Assembly: GCF_016905445.1 (NCBI RefSeq)
Contig: NZ_JAFEXF010000022.1
Span: 1-59,728, forward strand
DNA length: 59,728 nucleotides
Direction: 5' to 3'
Origin: Streptomyces sp. G44
GTDB taxonomy: Bacteria > Actinomycetota > Actinomycetes > Streptomycetales > Streptomycetaceae
Part shown: positions 8,623 to 16,713 of the stretch, piece by piece
Numbering within the stretch: the first letter of the stretch is position 1
How the letters are laid out: each line of letters opens with the position of its first letter
Notes under the pieces: model-generated
What the model was told of the DNA's origin: nothing
What the model saw: the letters and a program-made list of their open reading frames with translations, nothing else
Databases searched by the model: none
Translations under genes and position numbers: made by a program

Positions 8623-8745
8623 AACGCGACCGCTCAGGACTTCTATGAGCGCCTCGGCTGGAAAGAGGCCGGCCGCCGGCCCCGCGCCCTCCGTCTGGCC
8701 GCGGACGACCACCGCGACGAGGCCCTCATGACCCTCGACCCGCTC
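8623..8745 (+). pseudogene. Remnant of a GNAT acetyltransferase
   Basis: Forty-one codons read as the C-terminal end of a GNAT N-acetyltransferase: AQDFYERLGWKEAGRRPRAL matches the last helix and strand region of the fold, and DDHRDEALMTLDPL matches the final strand. The acetyl-CoA binding loop and the first two thirds of the domain are missing, and the frame continues into unrelated residues. It is a decayed fragment. Confidence 0.6.
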
Positions 8746-8801
8746 TGCACGACGGGGCGAGCCTTCGGCAACGGGAACGGGCCGGCCGGAGCCGACCGCC
8801 G

Positions 8802-10037
8802 TCACACGCCGACGCGGTAGCGCACCGGAAGCGACAGCACGCCGCGGATGATGCCGGAATCGATCCAGTCGAGCGAGTCCAGCGGCACGGCCGGTTCCAG
8901 TGTGCGGACGCGGGACAGCAGGACGCGCAGGGCGATGGCCGTCTCCAGCCGGGCGAGCGGCGCCCCCAGGCAGTAGTGGATGCCGTGACCGAAGGCCAGG
9001 TGACGGGCGGCCGGCCGGGTCACGTCGAGCACCGCGGGGGCGTCGCCGTCCGCCTGCGGGGCGTCCTGCCCGGCCGAACCCAGGGCGACGGAGACCATGC
9101 CGCCGCGGGGGATCGGCACCCCGCCCAGTTCGAGGTCCCGCGCCGCGTAGCGACTGGTCGAGCGCTCGACGGAGGTGTCGTGGCGCAGGAACTCCTCCAC
9201 CGCGCCGGACAGCAGTCCGGGCCTCTCCCGCAACAGGCGCAGCTGGTCCGGGTGTCGCAGCAGGGCCAGTACGGAGTTGCCGAGCAGGTTCACCGTGCTC
9301 TCGTGGCCCGCGACGACCAGCATCATGGCCGTGCCGACCAGCTCCTCCTCGGAGAGCCGGCCGTCCTCCTGGTCCCGCACGGCGACCAGAGCGGACAGCA
9401 GATCGTCCTGGGGGCGGCGGCGCTTGTCCGCGATCAGCTCGGCAAGCAGCCCGTGCAGCGCGGCCAGTGCCGGGCGGTGCTCGGGGGAGGCCACCCGGAG
9501 CGACTGCCCCGACCAGATGCGGAAGTCCCGGTGGTGCCGCTCCGGGATGCCGAGGAGTTCGGCGATGACCGTGGCGGGCAGCGGGGCGTTGAACGCCTCG
9601 ACGAGGTCGAGTTCACCCGACGGCGGCATCGCGTCGACCAGGTCGTGGGCGATCCGCTCGATGCGCGGCGCCATGTCGGCCGTGCGGCGCGGGGTGAAGG
9701 CGGCCGACGCCAGGCGGCGCAGGCGGGTGTGCTCGGGCGGGTCGGCCTCCATCATCTGCGCGCCGAGTCCGACGGAGGGCCGGTGGAGGACATAGCCGGC
9801 GGCGGCCAGGGCCTCGGCGGCGGGCGTGGCGTCCTTGAGCAGGGCGGGATGCGTCAACGCCTCGCGGGCCAGGTCGTATCCGACGACCAGCCAGCCCTTC
9901 AGCCCGAGGGGGAACTCGGCCGGGTGGATGGGGCCGAGCTCCCGCAGGCGGGCGTACCGCGCGGGCGCGTCGGCCTTGAAGGCGGGGTCGATGACCACCC
10001 GGCCGTCCTGGTACGGGCACTGCTCGTGCGGGCTCAT
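8802..10037 (-). CDS. Cytochrome P450
   Basis: A soluble bacterial class I P450 of 411 residues, a heme-thiolate monooxygenase that needs ferredoxin partners encoded elsewhere. Visible motifs are the I-helix oxygen-binding segment VVAGHEST, the K-helix ExxR in EEFLRHD, and the heme loop FGHGIHYCLGAPLARLE with the Cys ligand. The usual NRDP-like segment before the heme loop is changed (AGQDAPQADGD), so this region may have diverged. The ATG at 10037 gives the normal N-terminus. It lies downstream of the HxlR gene in the same direction but behind a strong hairpin, so it is probably transcribed separately. Substrate unknown. Confidence 0.93.
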   Translation of the reverse strand: MSPHEQCPYQDGRVVIDPAFKADAPARYARLRELGPIHPAEFPLGLKGWLVVGYDLAREALTHPALLKDATPAAEALAAAGYVLHRPSVGLGAQMMEADPPEHTRLRRLASAAFTPRRTADMAPRIERIAHDLVDAMPPSGELDLVEAFNAPLPATVIAELLGIPERHHRDFRIWSGQSLRVASPEHRPALAALHGLLAELIADKRRRPQDDLLSALVAVRDQEDGRLSEEELVGTAMMLVVAGHESTVNLLGNSVLALLRHPDQLRLLRERPGLLSGAVEEFLRHDTSVERSTSRYAARDLELGGVPIPRGGMVSVALGSAGQDAPQADGDAPAVLDVTRPAARHLAFGHGIHYCLGAPLARLETAIALRVLLSRVRTLEPAVPLDSLDWIDSGIIRGVLSLPVRYRVGV

Positions 10038-10098
10038 GGCGTGTCTCCCGACTTTTGGCTGGTGCGGTGGTGTCCGGCCCACGCCCGAACACGCAGGA

Positions 10099-10129
10099 GG
10101 AGGGGCATGCGGGATGTGCATGCCCCTCC
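10099..10129 (-). terminator. Hairpin downstream of the HxlR gene
   Basis: A perfect 12-bp stem (10099-10110 with 10118-10129) and a 7-base loop lie about 100 bases after the HxlR stop and upstream of the P450 gene. It probably ends the HxlR transcript. Confidence 0.6.
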
Positions 10130-10228
10130 GGCACCGGAGAATGCGGTCGTCCCCGGGGGAACACGGCCGGTCGCTGAAGATGGCCGGACCCCGGTGGTCG
10201 CCCCGGCGGCGACGCGCCTTCGCCGGAA

Positions 10229-10681
10229 TCACTCGGCGGAAAGCTTGTGCACGGTGGTGTCTTCGGGGTCCAGCCGCCGCCCGTCCGCCGACCGTACTTC
10301 CAGGGGGCGCAGCCGCTGACCGTGCCGGCGGTCGACCAGTTCCGAGTGCGGTTCGCCGGGCGAGAAGAAGTTCTGCTCGCCCCACTGCCGCAATGCCACG
10401 ATGACGGGGAAGAGGGCCTTGCCCTTCGCGGTGAGTACGTACTCGCGATAGGCACTCCCGTCCGAGGCGGGGACGGATTCGAGGACTCCGCCGGCGACCA
10501 GGGTGCGCAGGCGCGCGGTGAGGATGTTCTTCGCCACGCCGAGGCCGCGCTGGAACTCCCCGAAGCGCCGGCTTCCGTCGAAGGCGTCCCGGACGATCAG
10601 CAGGGACCACCAGTCGCCGATCGCGTCCACCGACCGGGCGACGGGGCACTCGCTGTCGTCGAAGCGCGTCCTGGTCACCAT
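10229..10681 (-). CDS. HxlR-family transcriptional regulator
   Basis: A 150-residue winged-helix regulator of the HxlR type. The N-terminal CPVARSVDAIGDWWSLLIVRD and the following FGEFQRGLGVAKNILTARL are the family's defining segments; the Cys near residue 12 is the residue that senses thiol stress in some members. The ATG at 10681 is where family similarity starts. It is divergent from an MFS exporter, with two near-identical 17-bp sites in the 100-base intergenic region, so it probably controls both its own gene and the exporter. Confidence 0.92.
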   Translation of the reverse strand: MVTRTRFDDSECPVARSVDAIGDWWSLLIVRDAFDGSRRFGEFQRGLGVAKNILTARLRTLVAGGVLESVPASDGSAYREYVLTAKGKALFPVIVALRQWGEQNFFSPGEPHSELVDRRHGQRLRPLEVRSADGRRLDPEDTTVHKLSAE

Positions 10682-10706
10682 GGCTTCCCTCGCTCTCCTC
10701 ACTGCT

Positions 10707-10723
10707 GGTTGCAAGATGCTACC
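10707..10723. promoter_or_regulatory. Candidate HxlR operator 1
   Basis: GGTTGCAAGATGCTACC is an imperfect palindrome 26 bases upstream of the HxlR gene. It matches the second site at 10749-10765 at 13 of 17 positions, which supports a shared binding protein. Confidence 0.6.
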
Positions 10724-10748
10724 AAGGCGGTTACCGTCGGCCCGATCG

Positions 10749-10765
10749 GTGGCAAGTTGAAACCA
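10749..10765. promoter_or_regulatory. Candidate HxlR operator 2
   Basis: GGTGGCAAGTTGAAACC shares GGT-GCAAG and the ACC end with site 1 and lies 19 bases before the exporter start. Centre-to-centre spacing between the two sites is 42 bases, four helical turns. Confidence 0.6.
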
Positions 10766-10783
10766 GTATGCGAAGGGGTGCGG

Positions 10784-12055
10784 ATGTCCGCCAACGGTGA
10801 GGCTGAGAGCGAGGTTGCGGACGCGGTCGCAACTGAGGCGGAGGCGGTGACAGGACGGACCGGCACGCGAAGGGAAGAGGGTTCCCCGTCCGCCCTGTCC
10901 CGTGGCGTCGTCCTCCTGTTCGCCGTCGCCTGCGGGGCGGCGGTGGCCAATGTCTACTTCTCCCAGCCGCTCCTGGTGACCATGGGCCGCGACCTCGCCA
11001 TGAGCCCGGCGCTCGTCGGGAGCGTGGTCACCCTCACGCACGTCGGATACGGGCTTGGCCTCTTCTTCCTCGTGCCGCTGGGGGACGTGGCCGACCGCAG
11101 ACGGCTCATCGTGGCCCAGTCGCTTCTCCTGGTCGTCGCGCTGATCGTCGTGGCCACCGCCCGCACGGCGGCGATCCTGCTCGTGGGCATGGCCGCGACA
11201 GGGCTTCTCGCGGTCGTCACGCAGACGTTGGTGGCCTTCGCGGCCTCGCTGGCGCCTCCCGCCGGGCGCGGACGGGTCCTCGGCGCGGTCACCAGCGGTG
11301 TCGTCATCGGAATCCTGCTCGCCCGCACCGCGTCAGGGCTCCTGGCCGATCTCGCGGGCTGGCGCTCCGTCTACCTCGCCTCGGCGTCGCTCACCGCCCT
11401 GCTCGCCCTGGTCCTGCACCGCGTACTGCCACGCCATGCCGACGCCGCACCCCCCGCCACCCTGCGCTATGGGCAGCTCCTGCGCTCCACGGTCACCCTG
11501 TTCGCGCAGGAGCGGCTGCTGCGGCTGCGGGCGACGTTCGGGCTGCTGATCTTCGCTGCCTTCAGCACGCTGTGGAGCAGCGTCGCGCTGCCGCTGAGCG
11601 AGGCCCCGTACTCGATGTCCCACAGTGCGATCGGAGCGCTGGGACTGATCGGCGTCGTCGGCGCGCTGGCCGCGACCGCGGCGGGCCGCCTGAACGACCG
11701 CGGCCTCTCCCGGCGGACCACCGGCATCGCCCTGGCGCTGCTCGCCGCCTCGTGGCTGCCCCTGGCGTTCACCCGCAGCTCGCTCTGGGCCCTGTTCGTC
11801 GGGGTGGTCCTTCTCGACCTCGCCGTACAGGCGGTCCACGTCACCAATCAGACCCTGATCCACGCGCTGCACCCGGACGCGGGCAGCCGGCTGATCGGCG
11901 GATACATGGTCTTCTACTCGATCGGCAGCGCCACCGGCGCCATCGCCGCGACCTCCCTGTACACGGTGGCCGGGTGGGGTGCCGTCTGCGCGCTGGGCGC
12001 CGCGTTCAGCTGCCTCGGGCTGGCGCTGTGGGTGTACGCACGGCATGACGCGTGA
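10784..12055 (+). CDS. MFS efflux transporter
   Basis: A 423-residue, twelve-segment major facilitator superfamily exporter. The loop GDVADRRRLIVAQSLLL after the second segment is the MFS motif A. The AVANVYFSQPLL start of the first segment is typical of the AraJ/YnfM-like drug and sugar efflux group. The N-terminal 40 residues are polar and cytoplasmic. The ATG at 10784 follows GAAGGGG with a 5-base gap. The divergent HxlR gene is its likely repressor or activator, suggesting inducible efflux of a toxic or redox-active compound. Confidence 0.92.
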   Translation: MSANGEAESEVADAVATEAEAVTGRTGTRREEGSPSALSRGVVLLFAVACGAAVANVYFSQPLLVTMGRDLAMSPALVGSVVTLTHVGYGLGLFFLVPLGDVADRRRLIVAQSLLLVVALIVVATARTAAILLVGMAATGLLAVVTQTLVAFAASLAPPAGRGRVLGAVTSGVVIGILLARTASGLLADLAGWRSVYLASASLTALLALVLHRVLPRHADAAPPATLRYGQLLRSTVTLFAQERLLRLRATFGLLIFAAFSTLWSSVALPLSEAPYSMSHSAIGALGLIGVVGALAATAAGRLNDRGLSRRTTGIALALLAASWLPLAFTRSSLWALFVGVVLLDLAVQAVHVTNQTLIHALHPDAGSRLIGGYMVFYSIGSATGAIAATSLYTVAGWGAVCALGAAFSCLGLALWVYARHDA

Positions 12056-12113
12056 CCTGACACACGACATGACGCCCCGGGCCCGGCGGTCGGCGGCCCG
12101 CGGTGCCGTGGGG

Positions 12114-12800
12114 TCAGGCGGTCGGCTGCCGGAGAGCGGTGATTCCGGTCAGGATGAGGTCGATTCCGGCCAGGAACTCTTCGCGGTCGTCGTGCCCGCG
12201 CAATTGACCGGCGACGCTCCGGGTGAACGCGAACTCGTCGGGGTCCAGTTCCGTCCACGCGGTCGCCACGGAGTCGAGGAACTCGGTCCGGTCCGTGTCC
12301 CGTTGGAGCGCCCGCGTGTTGGCGGCGTTCTGGCCCGCCACTCCGAGGATGTAGCTCATCAGCGAGGACGCGGCGGTGAACTGGGCGGTTTCGGGCACGC
12401 GGAGCGCCTGGACCTGCCGTCCGATGCGTTCGAAGACCCGCAGCATCGGTGACTGTGCCGGGGCGTGGGTGAGCTGTGCGCCGACCCACGGGTGGGCGTC
12501 CATGGCGTCGAACACCCCGAGCGCGAGGGCGCGGATCGCTTCCCGCGGCGTCGCGTCGGCGTCGTCGCCGGGGAGGGTGGTGGCGATGACGGAGTCGATG
12601 GCGGCGCCGAGGAGTTCGGTCCTGCCCGTGACGTGCCAGTAGATCGCCCCCGGGCCGGTGGCGAGGCGCTTGGCCAGGGCGCGGAAGGTGAGGCCGCCCT
12701 CGCCCGCCGTGTCGAGGAGTTCCACGGCGGCGCTGACGATGCGCTCCCGCGAGAGCGGTTCCTGTCGTCGTCGTTCCGGACGGCGCGAACTGGTTGCCAT
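12114..12800 (-). CDS. TetR-family transcriptional regulator
   Basis: A 228-residue repressor. The helix-turn-helix lies at residues 18-62 (SRERIVSAAVELLDTAG, then LTFRALAKRLATGPGAIYWH), and the C-terminal ligand domain is the TetR_C type. It is divergent from a TetX-like monooxygenase, and three copies of one palindrome lie between the two genes. Repression of both genes and release by the monooxygenase's substrate is the natural inference. Confidence 0.93.
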   Translation of the reverse strand: MATSSRRPERRRQEPLSRERIVSAAVELLDTAGEGGLTFRALAKRLATGPGAIYWHVTGRTELLGAAIDSVIATTLPGDDADATPREAIRALALGVFDAMDAHPWVGAQLTHAPAQSPMLRVFERIGRQVQALRVPETAQFTAASSLMSYILGVAGQNAANTRALQRDTDRTEFLDSVATAWTELDPDEFAFTRSVAGQLRGHDDREEFLAGIDLILTGITALRQPTA

Positions 12801-12819
12801 GCCTCCACCTTAGCCGCGG

Positions 12820-12834
12820 TGGAACACTGTTCCA
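12820..12834. promoter_or_regulatory. TetR operator copy 1
   Basis: TGGAACACTGTTCCA, a 15-bp palindrome with 6-bp arms, 19 bases upstream of the TetR gene start. Confidence 0.8.
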
Positions 12835-12847
12835 GCTTGACAGGGCC

Positions 12848-12862
12848 TGGAACGCCGTTCCA
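12848..12862. promoter_or_regulatory. TetR operator copy 2
   Basis: TGGAACGCCGTTCCA, with the same arms as copy 1 and start-to-start spacing of 28 bases. Confidence 0.8.
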
Positions 12863-12874
12863 CCCTGGCATGCC

Positions 12875-12889
12875 TGGAACGGTGTTCCA
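12875..12889. promoter_or_regulatory. TetR operator copy 3
   Basis: TGGAACGGTGTTCCA, with the same arms and 27 bases from copy 2. A further half-site (GGTGTTCCG) follows at 12892-12900. Confidence 0.8.
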
Positions 12890-12942
12890 TAGGTGTTCCG
12901 TCGGGCGTCCGCCCACCGGTCCGCGATCAGGAAGGAAGACCC

Positions 12943-14115
12943 ATGACCACTCCGGTCACGATCATCGGCGCGGGGCTCGCGGGGCTGACGCTCGCCCGTG
13001 TCCTTCACGTGCACGGCATCCCGGCGACGGTCCATGAAGCGGAGGCCTCCCCGTCGGCCCGCGCCCAGGGCGGCCTGCTCGACATCCACGATCACAACGG
13101 TCAGCGCGCGCTCCGGGCGGCCGGGTTGTTCGAGGAGTTCCTCGGCATCGTCCATCAGGGTGCCGACGTGTCACGCGTCCTCGACAAGGACGGCAAAGTC
13201 CTGCTGGACGAGAGCGAGTGGAGCGACGGGAGGGACGAGGGCGGCGGGCGCGGCGAGGGTGCCGACGGGCGGCGCCCGGAGGTGCCCCGCGCGGCCCTCC
13301 GGCGGATCCTGCTCGACTCGCTGCCCGCCGGCACGGTCCAGTGGGGGCGCAAGGCGACCGAGGCCCGCACCCTTGGGGACGGGCGGCACGAGGTGACGTT
13401 CGCGGACGGGACGAGCGTGCGGACCGGCCTGCTCGTCGGCGCGGACGGGGCGTGGTCGCGGGTCCGCCCGCTGCTGTCCGACGCCAGGCCCCAGTACGTC
13501 GGCACCTCCTTGATCGAGACCTGCCTGTTCGACGCGGACACCCGCCACCCGGCCGCCGCCCGGGCCGTCGGCGGCGGTTCGCTCTTCGCGCTCGCCCCCG
13601 GCCAGGGGATATCCGCCCACCGTGAGCCGGATGGGGTCCTGCACGCCTACGTGACGCTCACGAAGCCCCAGGAGTGGATGGACGCCATCGATTTCACCGA
13701 CGCCGACGCGGCCAGGGCCCGCGTCGCCGCCGAGTTCCACGACTGGGCCCCGGAACTCACCGCCCTGATCACCGACAGCGAGATCACCCCCGTCCCGCGC
13801 CCCGTCAACTCCCTGCCCCTCGCACACCGTTGGGACCGCGTGCCCGGCGTGACACTGCTCGGTGACGCCGCCCACCTGATGGCCCCTTCCGGGGAAGGGG
13901 CCAACCTCGCCATGTACGACGGCGCAGAACTCGGCAAGGCTCTCGCCGCGTACCCGGACGACACCGAAGCGGCACTCACCGCGTACGAGAAGGAGCTGTT
14001 CCCGCGCAGCGCCGCCGCTGCCACCGAGGCCTTGCGCGTGCACGAGCTGTGCCTCGACGACAACGCCCCGCACAGCCTCGTCAGCTTCTTCACCGCCCAT
14101 GGGCAGGCGGACTGA
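12943..14115 (+). CDS. FAD-dependent monooxygenase (TetX-like)
   Basis: A 390-residue single-component flavoprotein hydroxylase. The N-terminal VTIIGAGLAGLTLARVL is the dinucleotide-binding GxGxxG motif, GADGAWSRVRPLL is the DG motif, and LLGDAAHLMAPSGEGANLAMYD is the GD motif in the form seen in TetX and related tetracycline-inactivating enzymes. It uses NADPH and oxygen to hydroxylate an aromatic or polyketide-like substrate; the true substrate cannot be read from sequence. Divergence from a TetR repressor with three operators fits an inducible detoxification pair. A Gly/Asp/Glu-rich insert near residues 95-110 is unusual. Confidence 0.9.
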   Translation: MTTPVTIIGAGLAGLTLARVLHVHGIPATVHEAEASPSARAQGGLLDIHDHNGQRALRAAGLFEEFLGIVHQGADVSRVLDKDGKVLLDESEWSDGRDEGGGRGEGADGRRPEVPRAALRRILLDSLPAGTVQWGRKATEARTLGDGRHEVTFADGTSVRTGLLVGADGAWSRVRPLLSDARPQYVGTSLIETCLFDADTRHPAAARAVGGGSLFALAPGQGISAHREPDGVLHAYVTLTKPQEWMDAIDFTDADAARARVAAEFHDWAPELTALITDSEITPVPRPVNSLPLAHRWDRVPGVTLLGDAAHLMAPSGEGANLAMYDGAELGKALAAYPDDTEAALTAYEKELFPRSAAAATEALRVHELCLDDNAPHSLVSFFTAHGQAD

Positions 14116-14245
14116 ACGCCGCCCACGTCCGGCCGACGCGCGGGCGGCCGCGGCGCGAGGTCCAAAACCTTCCGTCGTCGTCGGTTACGTCGGTTACGTC
14201 GGTCGGCAGGTCGGCGCCGCGGCCCTTGCCTGTTCCTGGAGGCAC

Positions 14246-14261
14246 CTCTAAATTTATAGAG
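14246..14261. promoter_or_regulatory. AT-rich palindromic operator upstream of TetR-hydrolase operon
   Basis: CTCTAAATTTATAGAG is a near-perfect inverted repeat (arms CTCTA/TAGAG) followed by a further CTCTAAG half-site at 14264-14270. It lies 33 bases upstream of the TetR gene and is by far the most AT-rich spot nearby, as expected for an autoregulated promoter with a TetR operator. Confidence 0.7.
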
Positions 14262-14293
14262 CCCTCTAAGTTCTCGCGAAGGGATGTGCCCGT

Positions 14294-14923
14294 ATGCAGA
14301 CGGCCGACGGAGGACTGCGTGCGCGGCACAAGGCCCAGCGGCGGTCGCGGATCCTCGACGCGACCCGAGAACTCCTCCGGGACGGCCCGGAGGCGGTGAT
14401 CAGTACCGAGCGGATCGCCGAGCGGGCGGCGGTCGCCCCGGCCACCGTGTACAACCTGATCGGGCCGCGAGAGAAGATCTGGGAGGCGCTCGCCGCCGGG
14501 TTCATGGACGAACTGGAGCGCCGTCTGGCGGTACTGGGCGCCGGCGACCCGCGGGAGGTCGTCCGGTCGACCGTACGCCTGTTCGTCGAGGATCCGGTGG
14601 TGTCGCGCCGCATGGTGCGCGAGTGGGAGGCGAGCGGCCTCGTGCTCGACCGGACTCCGCTCACCCAGCTCCGCCGGGCGATGGCCGAGGCGCAGACGCG
14701 GGGCATCCTGCGTGCCGACGTCCACATCGACGCGCTGGCGGCCGTGGTCGGCACCTCGTGCGTGGGCGCCCTGCATCAGTGGGTCGCAGGGCTGATCGAC
14801 GACGACCGGTTCCTCGCGCGCGCTCTGTTCGCACTGGACGTCGTGCTCGCCGCGTCGGCCGCGGACGCCCACCGCGACCGACTGCTGACACCGCTGCTGA
14901 CCCGAGGCACGGCGACGACATGA
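14294..14923 (+). CDS. TetR-family transcriptional regulator
   Basis: A 209-residue TetR protein with the helix-turn-helix at about residues 17-62 (RRSRILDATRELLRDG, then AERAAVAPATVYNLIGPRE). The C-terminal half is helical and of unassigned subfamily. Its stop codon overlaps the start of the following hydrolase (ATGA), so the two are translationally coupled and the regulator probably senses the hydrolase's substrate. An AT-rich palindrome directly upstream suggests autoregulation. Confidence 0.9.
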   Translation: MQTADGGLRARHKAQRRSRILDATRELLRDGPEAVISTERIAERAAVAPATVYNLIGPREKIWEALAAGFMDELERRLAVLGAGDPREVVRSTVRLFVEDPVVSRRMVREWEASGLVLDRTPLTQLRRAMAEAQTRGILRADVHIDALAAVVGTSCVGALHQWVAGLIDDDRFLARALFALDVVLAASAADAHRDRLLTPLLTRGTATT

Positions 14924-15786
14924 CGCCCGACGCGCTCCCGCGGCCGCGAAGCTTCGTGGGCCGCGACGGGGTCCTGCTCGCGGCGGACGTGTGGGGAGAA
15001 GCGACCGCGCCGCCCCTCGTCCTGCTGCACGGCGGCGGCCAGACACGCCATGCCTGGGACCGCACCGGCCCTCGGCTGGCCGGGCTGGGGTGGCGGGCCG
15101 TCGCACCGGACCTGCGCGGGCACGGCACCAGCCAGTGGTCGGCGGACGGCGCCTACGACCTCGACGTCTTCGCCGAGGACGTGCGGGCACTCGTCGCCGA
15201 GCTCGTCGCCGAAGGCGGCGTGCCGGTGCTGGTCGGGGCCTCGCTCGGCGGCCTGAGTTCGCTGCTCGCCGCCGGAGAGGCACCCAGGGCGGCGATTCGC
15301 GCTCTGGTGCTCGTCGATGTCGCCCATCGCCCCGATCCTCGCGGGGTCCGTCGGATCGTCGAGTTCATGCGCCGACGGCCGGGCGGCTTCGCGAGCGTCG
15401 AGGAAGCGGCCGCCGTGGTCTGCGCCTACCTGCCGCACCGCGGGCGCCCGTACGACCCCGAGGGACTGCGCAACAATCTGCGGCGGGTCGGTGACCGCTG
15501 GGTCTGGCACTGGGACCCCCGGATGCTGGTGAGCTTCGAGGGCCGGACCGACCCGCCCGGCATGGCGGAGCGTCTCCTCGGCGCCGCCCGCCACGCCGAC
15601 GTGCCGATCCTGCTCGTCCGCGGCGGACTCAGCGACGTGGTGCGCGAGGACATCGCCGAGGAGTTCTGCGACGAGGTGCCTCACGCGCGGTACGTCGATG
15701 TGGGCGACGCGGGACACATGGTGGTCGGCGATCGGAACGAGCCCTTCATCGACGCGCTCATACCGTTCCTGGAAGGCCTTGGGTGA
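14920..15786 (+). CDS. Alpha/beta hydrolase
   Basis: A 288-residue cytoplasmic alpha/beta-hydrolase. LVLLHGGGQTRHAWD supplies the oxyanion-hole HG, VGASLGGLSSL contains the nucleophile elbow G-x-S-x-G, and GDAGHMVVGD supplies the catalytic His near the C-terminus. The cap region between carries RRPGGFASVEEAAAVV, similar to esterase and epoxide-hydrolase-like members. It overlaps the TetR stop by four bases. Substrate not predictable. Confidence 0.9.
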   Translation: MTPDALPRPRSFVGRDGVLLAADVWGEATAPPLVLLHGGGQTRHAWDRTGPRLAGLGWRAVAPDLRGHGTSQWSADGAYDLDVFAEDVRALVAELVAEGGVPVLVGASLGGLSSLLAAGEAPRAAIRALVLVDVAHRPDPRGVRRIVEFMRRRPGGFASVEEAAAVVCAYLPHRGRPYDPEGLRNNLRRVGDRWVWHWDPRMLVSFEGRTDPPGMAERLLGAARHADVPILLVRGGLSDVVREDIAEEFCDEVPHARYVDVGDAGHMVVGDRNEPFIDALIPFLEGLG

Positions 15787-15926
15787 GCGGCCCGCAGCGC
15801 CCGATGAAACGCTCAGTCTTCAGCCGCAGGGCCGCGGGCCCGCGGGGCCGAGCGCTGAAGGCGATCCAGACGTCGGGCGGCAGCTCGGGACGGCCCGGAA
15901 CCGGCCTGCGCTCCTCGGTCCACCCG

Positions 15927-16494
15927 TCACCGGCGGCCTCGGTGGTGGAGCAGAGCGATCTGTTCGGCGCTGATGTCCTTGCCGCGGCAGAAGGCGAAGT
16001 GGGAGCAGGGATCCTGATCTCGCCACGTACCGGCGATCCAGGCGAGGCGTTCCAGCGGGTCGCGTCCGCACGGCCGCGCCGTCCGTGTCCGGTCCATGCC
16101 GCCGGTGTGGAATCTCCCTCCCCACGCGGGGGCGATCTGGTCCAGCATTTCGGCCTGCCCGGTGACGAGGTTGCGGGCCGGGCCGCGGCCGGGGGGAGTG
16201 GGCCACGATGTATTCGGCGAGACGGCGGACCGCTACCTCGGCGGCGAAGTACAGCACCTGGTCGAGGTCCTGGGTGGCGAAGACCTCCCGGTCGGGACAG
16301 TCGTAGCCGCGCACGGTGCCGTCTCCCTCCAGGACGAGGAAGGGGCCGCCGAGGTCACCGGCGCGCTGGGCGTACTGGCCGGGCGATGTGCCGGTGGGCG
16401 GGAACACGGCGTCGTCGAGCAGGTCGGAGCCTGCGGCCATCTGGTGCCAGCCCCGTCGGAGCGTGCGCTCCGTCGTCTCCATGGGCGTCAGCAT
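15927..16494 (-). pseudogene. Frameshifted gene of unknown function
   Basis: Two frames join into one plausible protein of about 188 residues if one base is removed from a six-G run at 16191-16196. The first part (from ATG 16494, or 16482) reads METTERTLRRGWHQMAAG and continues to LAEYIVAHSP. The second reads GRGPARNLVTGQAEMLDQ and ends at IALLHHRGRR. The corrected length is exactly 189 codons. I do not recognise the family; Trp- and Cys-rich patches near the end (WIAGTWRDQDPCSHFAFC) are distinctive. Either the gene is broken, or the run is a sequencing error. Confidence 0.6.
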
Positions 16495-16620
16495 GCGGGC
16501 AGGCACTGACACCGCCCGGCGCCTGGCTCGCGGGTGTGCGCGCGGCAGTTGGGGCAGGCGGTCGGGCATGCCGGTCGAGACGACGCCACCCTCTGCGCCG
16601 CACCCCCCTGTCCCAGGGCG

Positions 16621-16680
16621 CCTCGCACCTCTGTCCCGGGGAACCTCGCACCCCTGTCGCGGGAAACCTCGCACCCTTGC
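16621..16680. repeat. 23-bp tandem repeat upstream of amidase gene
   Basis: Two copies of a 23-bp unit (16621-16643 and 16644-16666, beginning CCTCGCACC and differing at a few bases) are followed by a partial third copy, with a degenerate copy just before 16621. The array lies between the frameshifted gene and the amidase start, in probable non-coding DNA. Confidence 0.75.
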
Positions 16681-16713
16681 GCCGGACGGTGCCCGTGTAG
16701 TCGGCTGACCCCC

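Noticed and set aside
15783..16700. Plus-strand protein of 305 residues downstream of the alpha/beta hydrolase
   Set aside because: Low-complexity Arg/Ala/Gly translation without motifs; the opposite strand gives a better, though frameshifted, protein.
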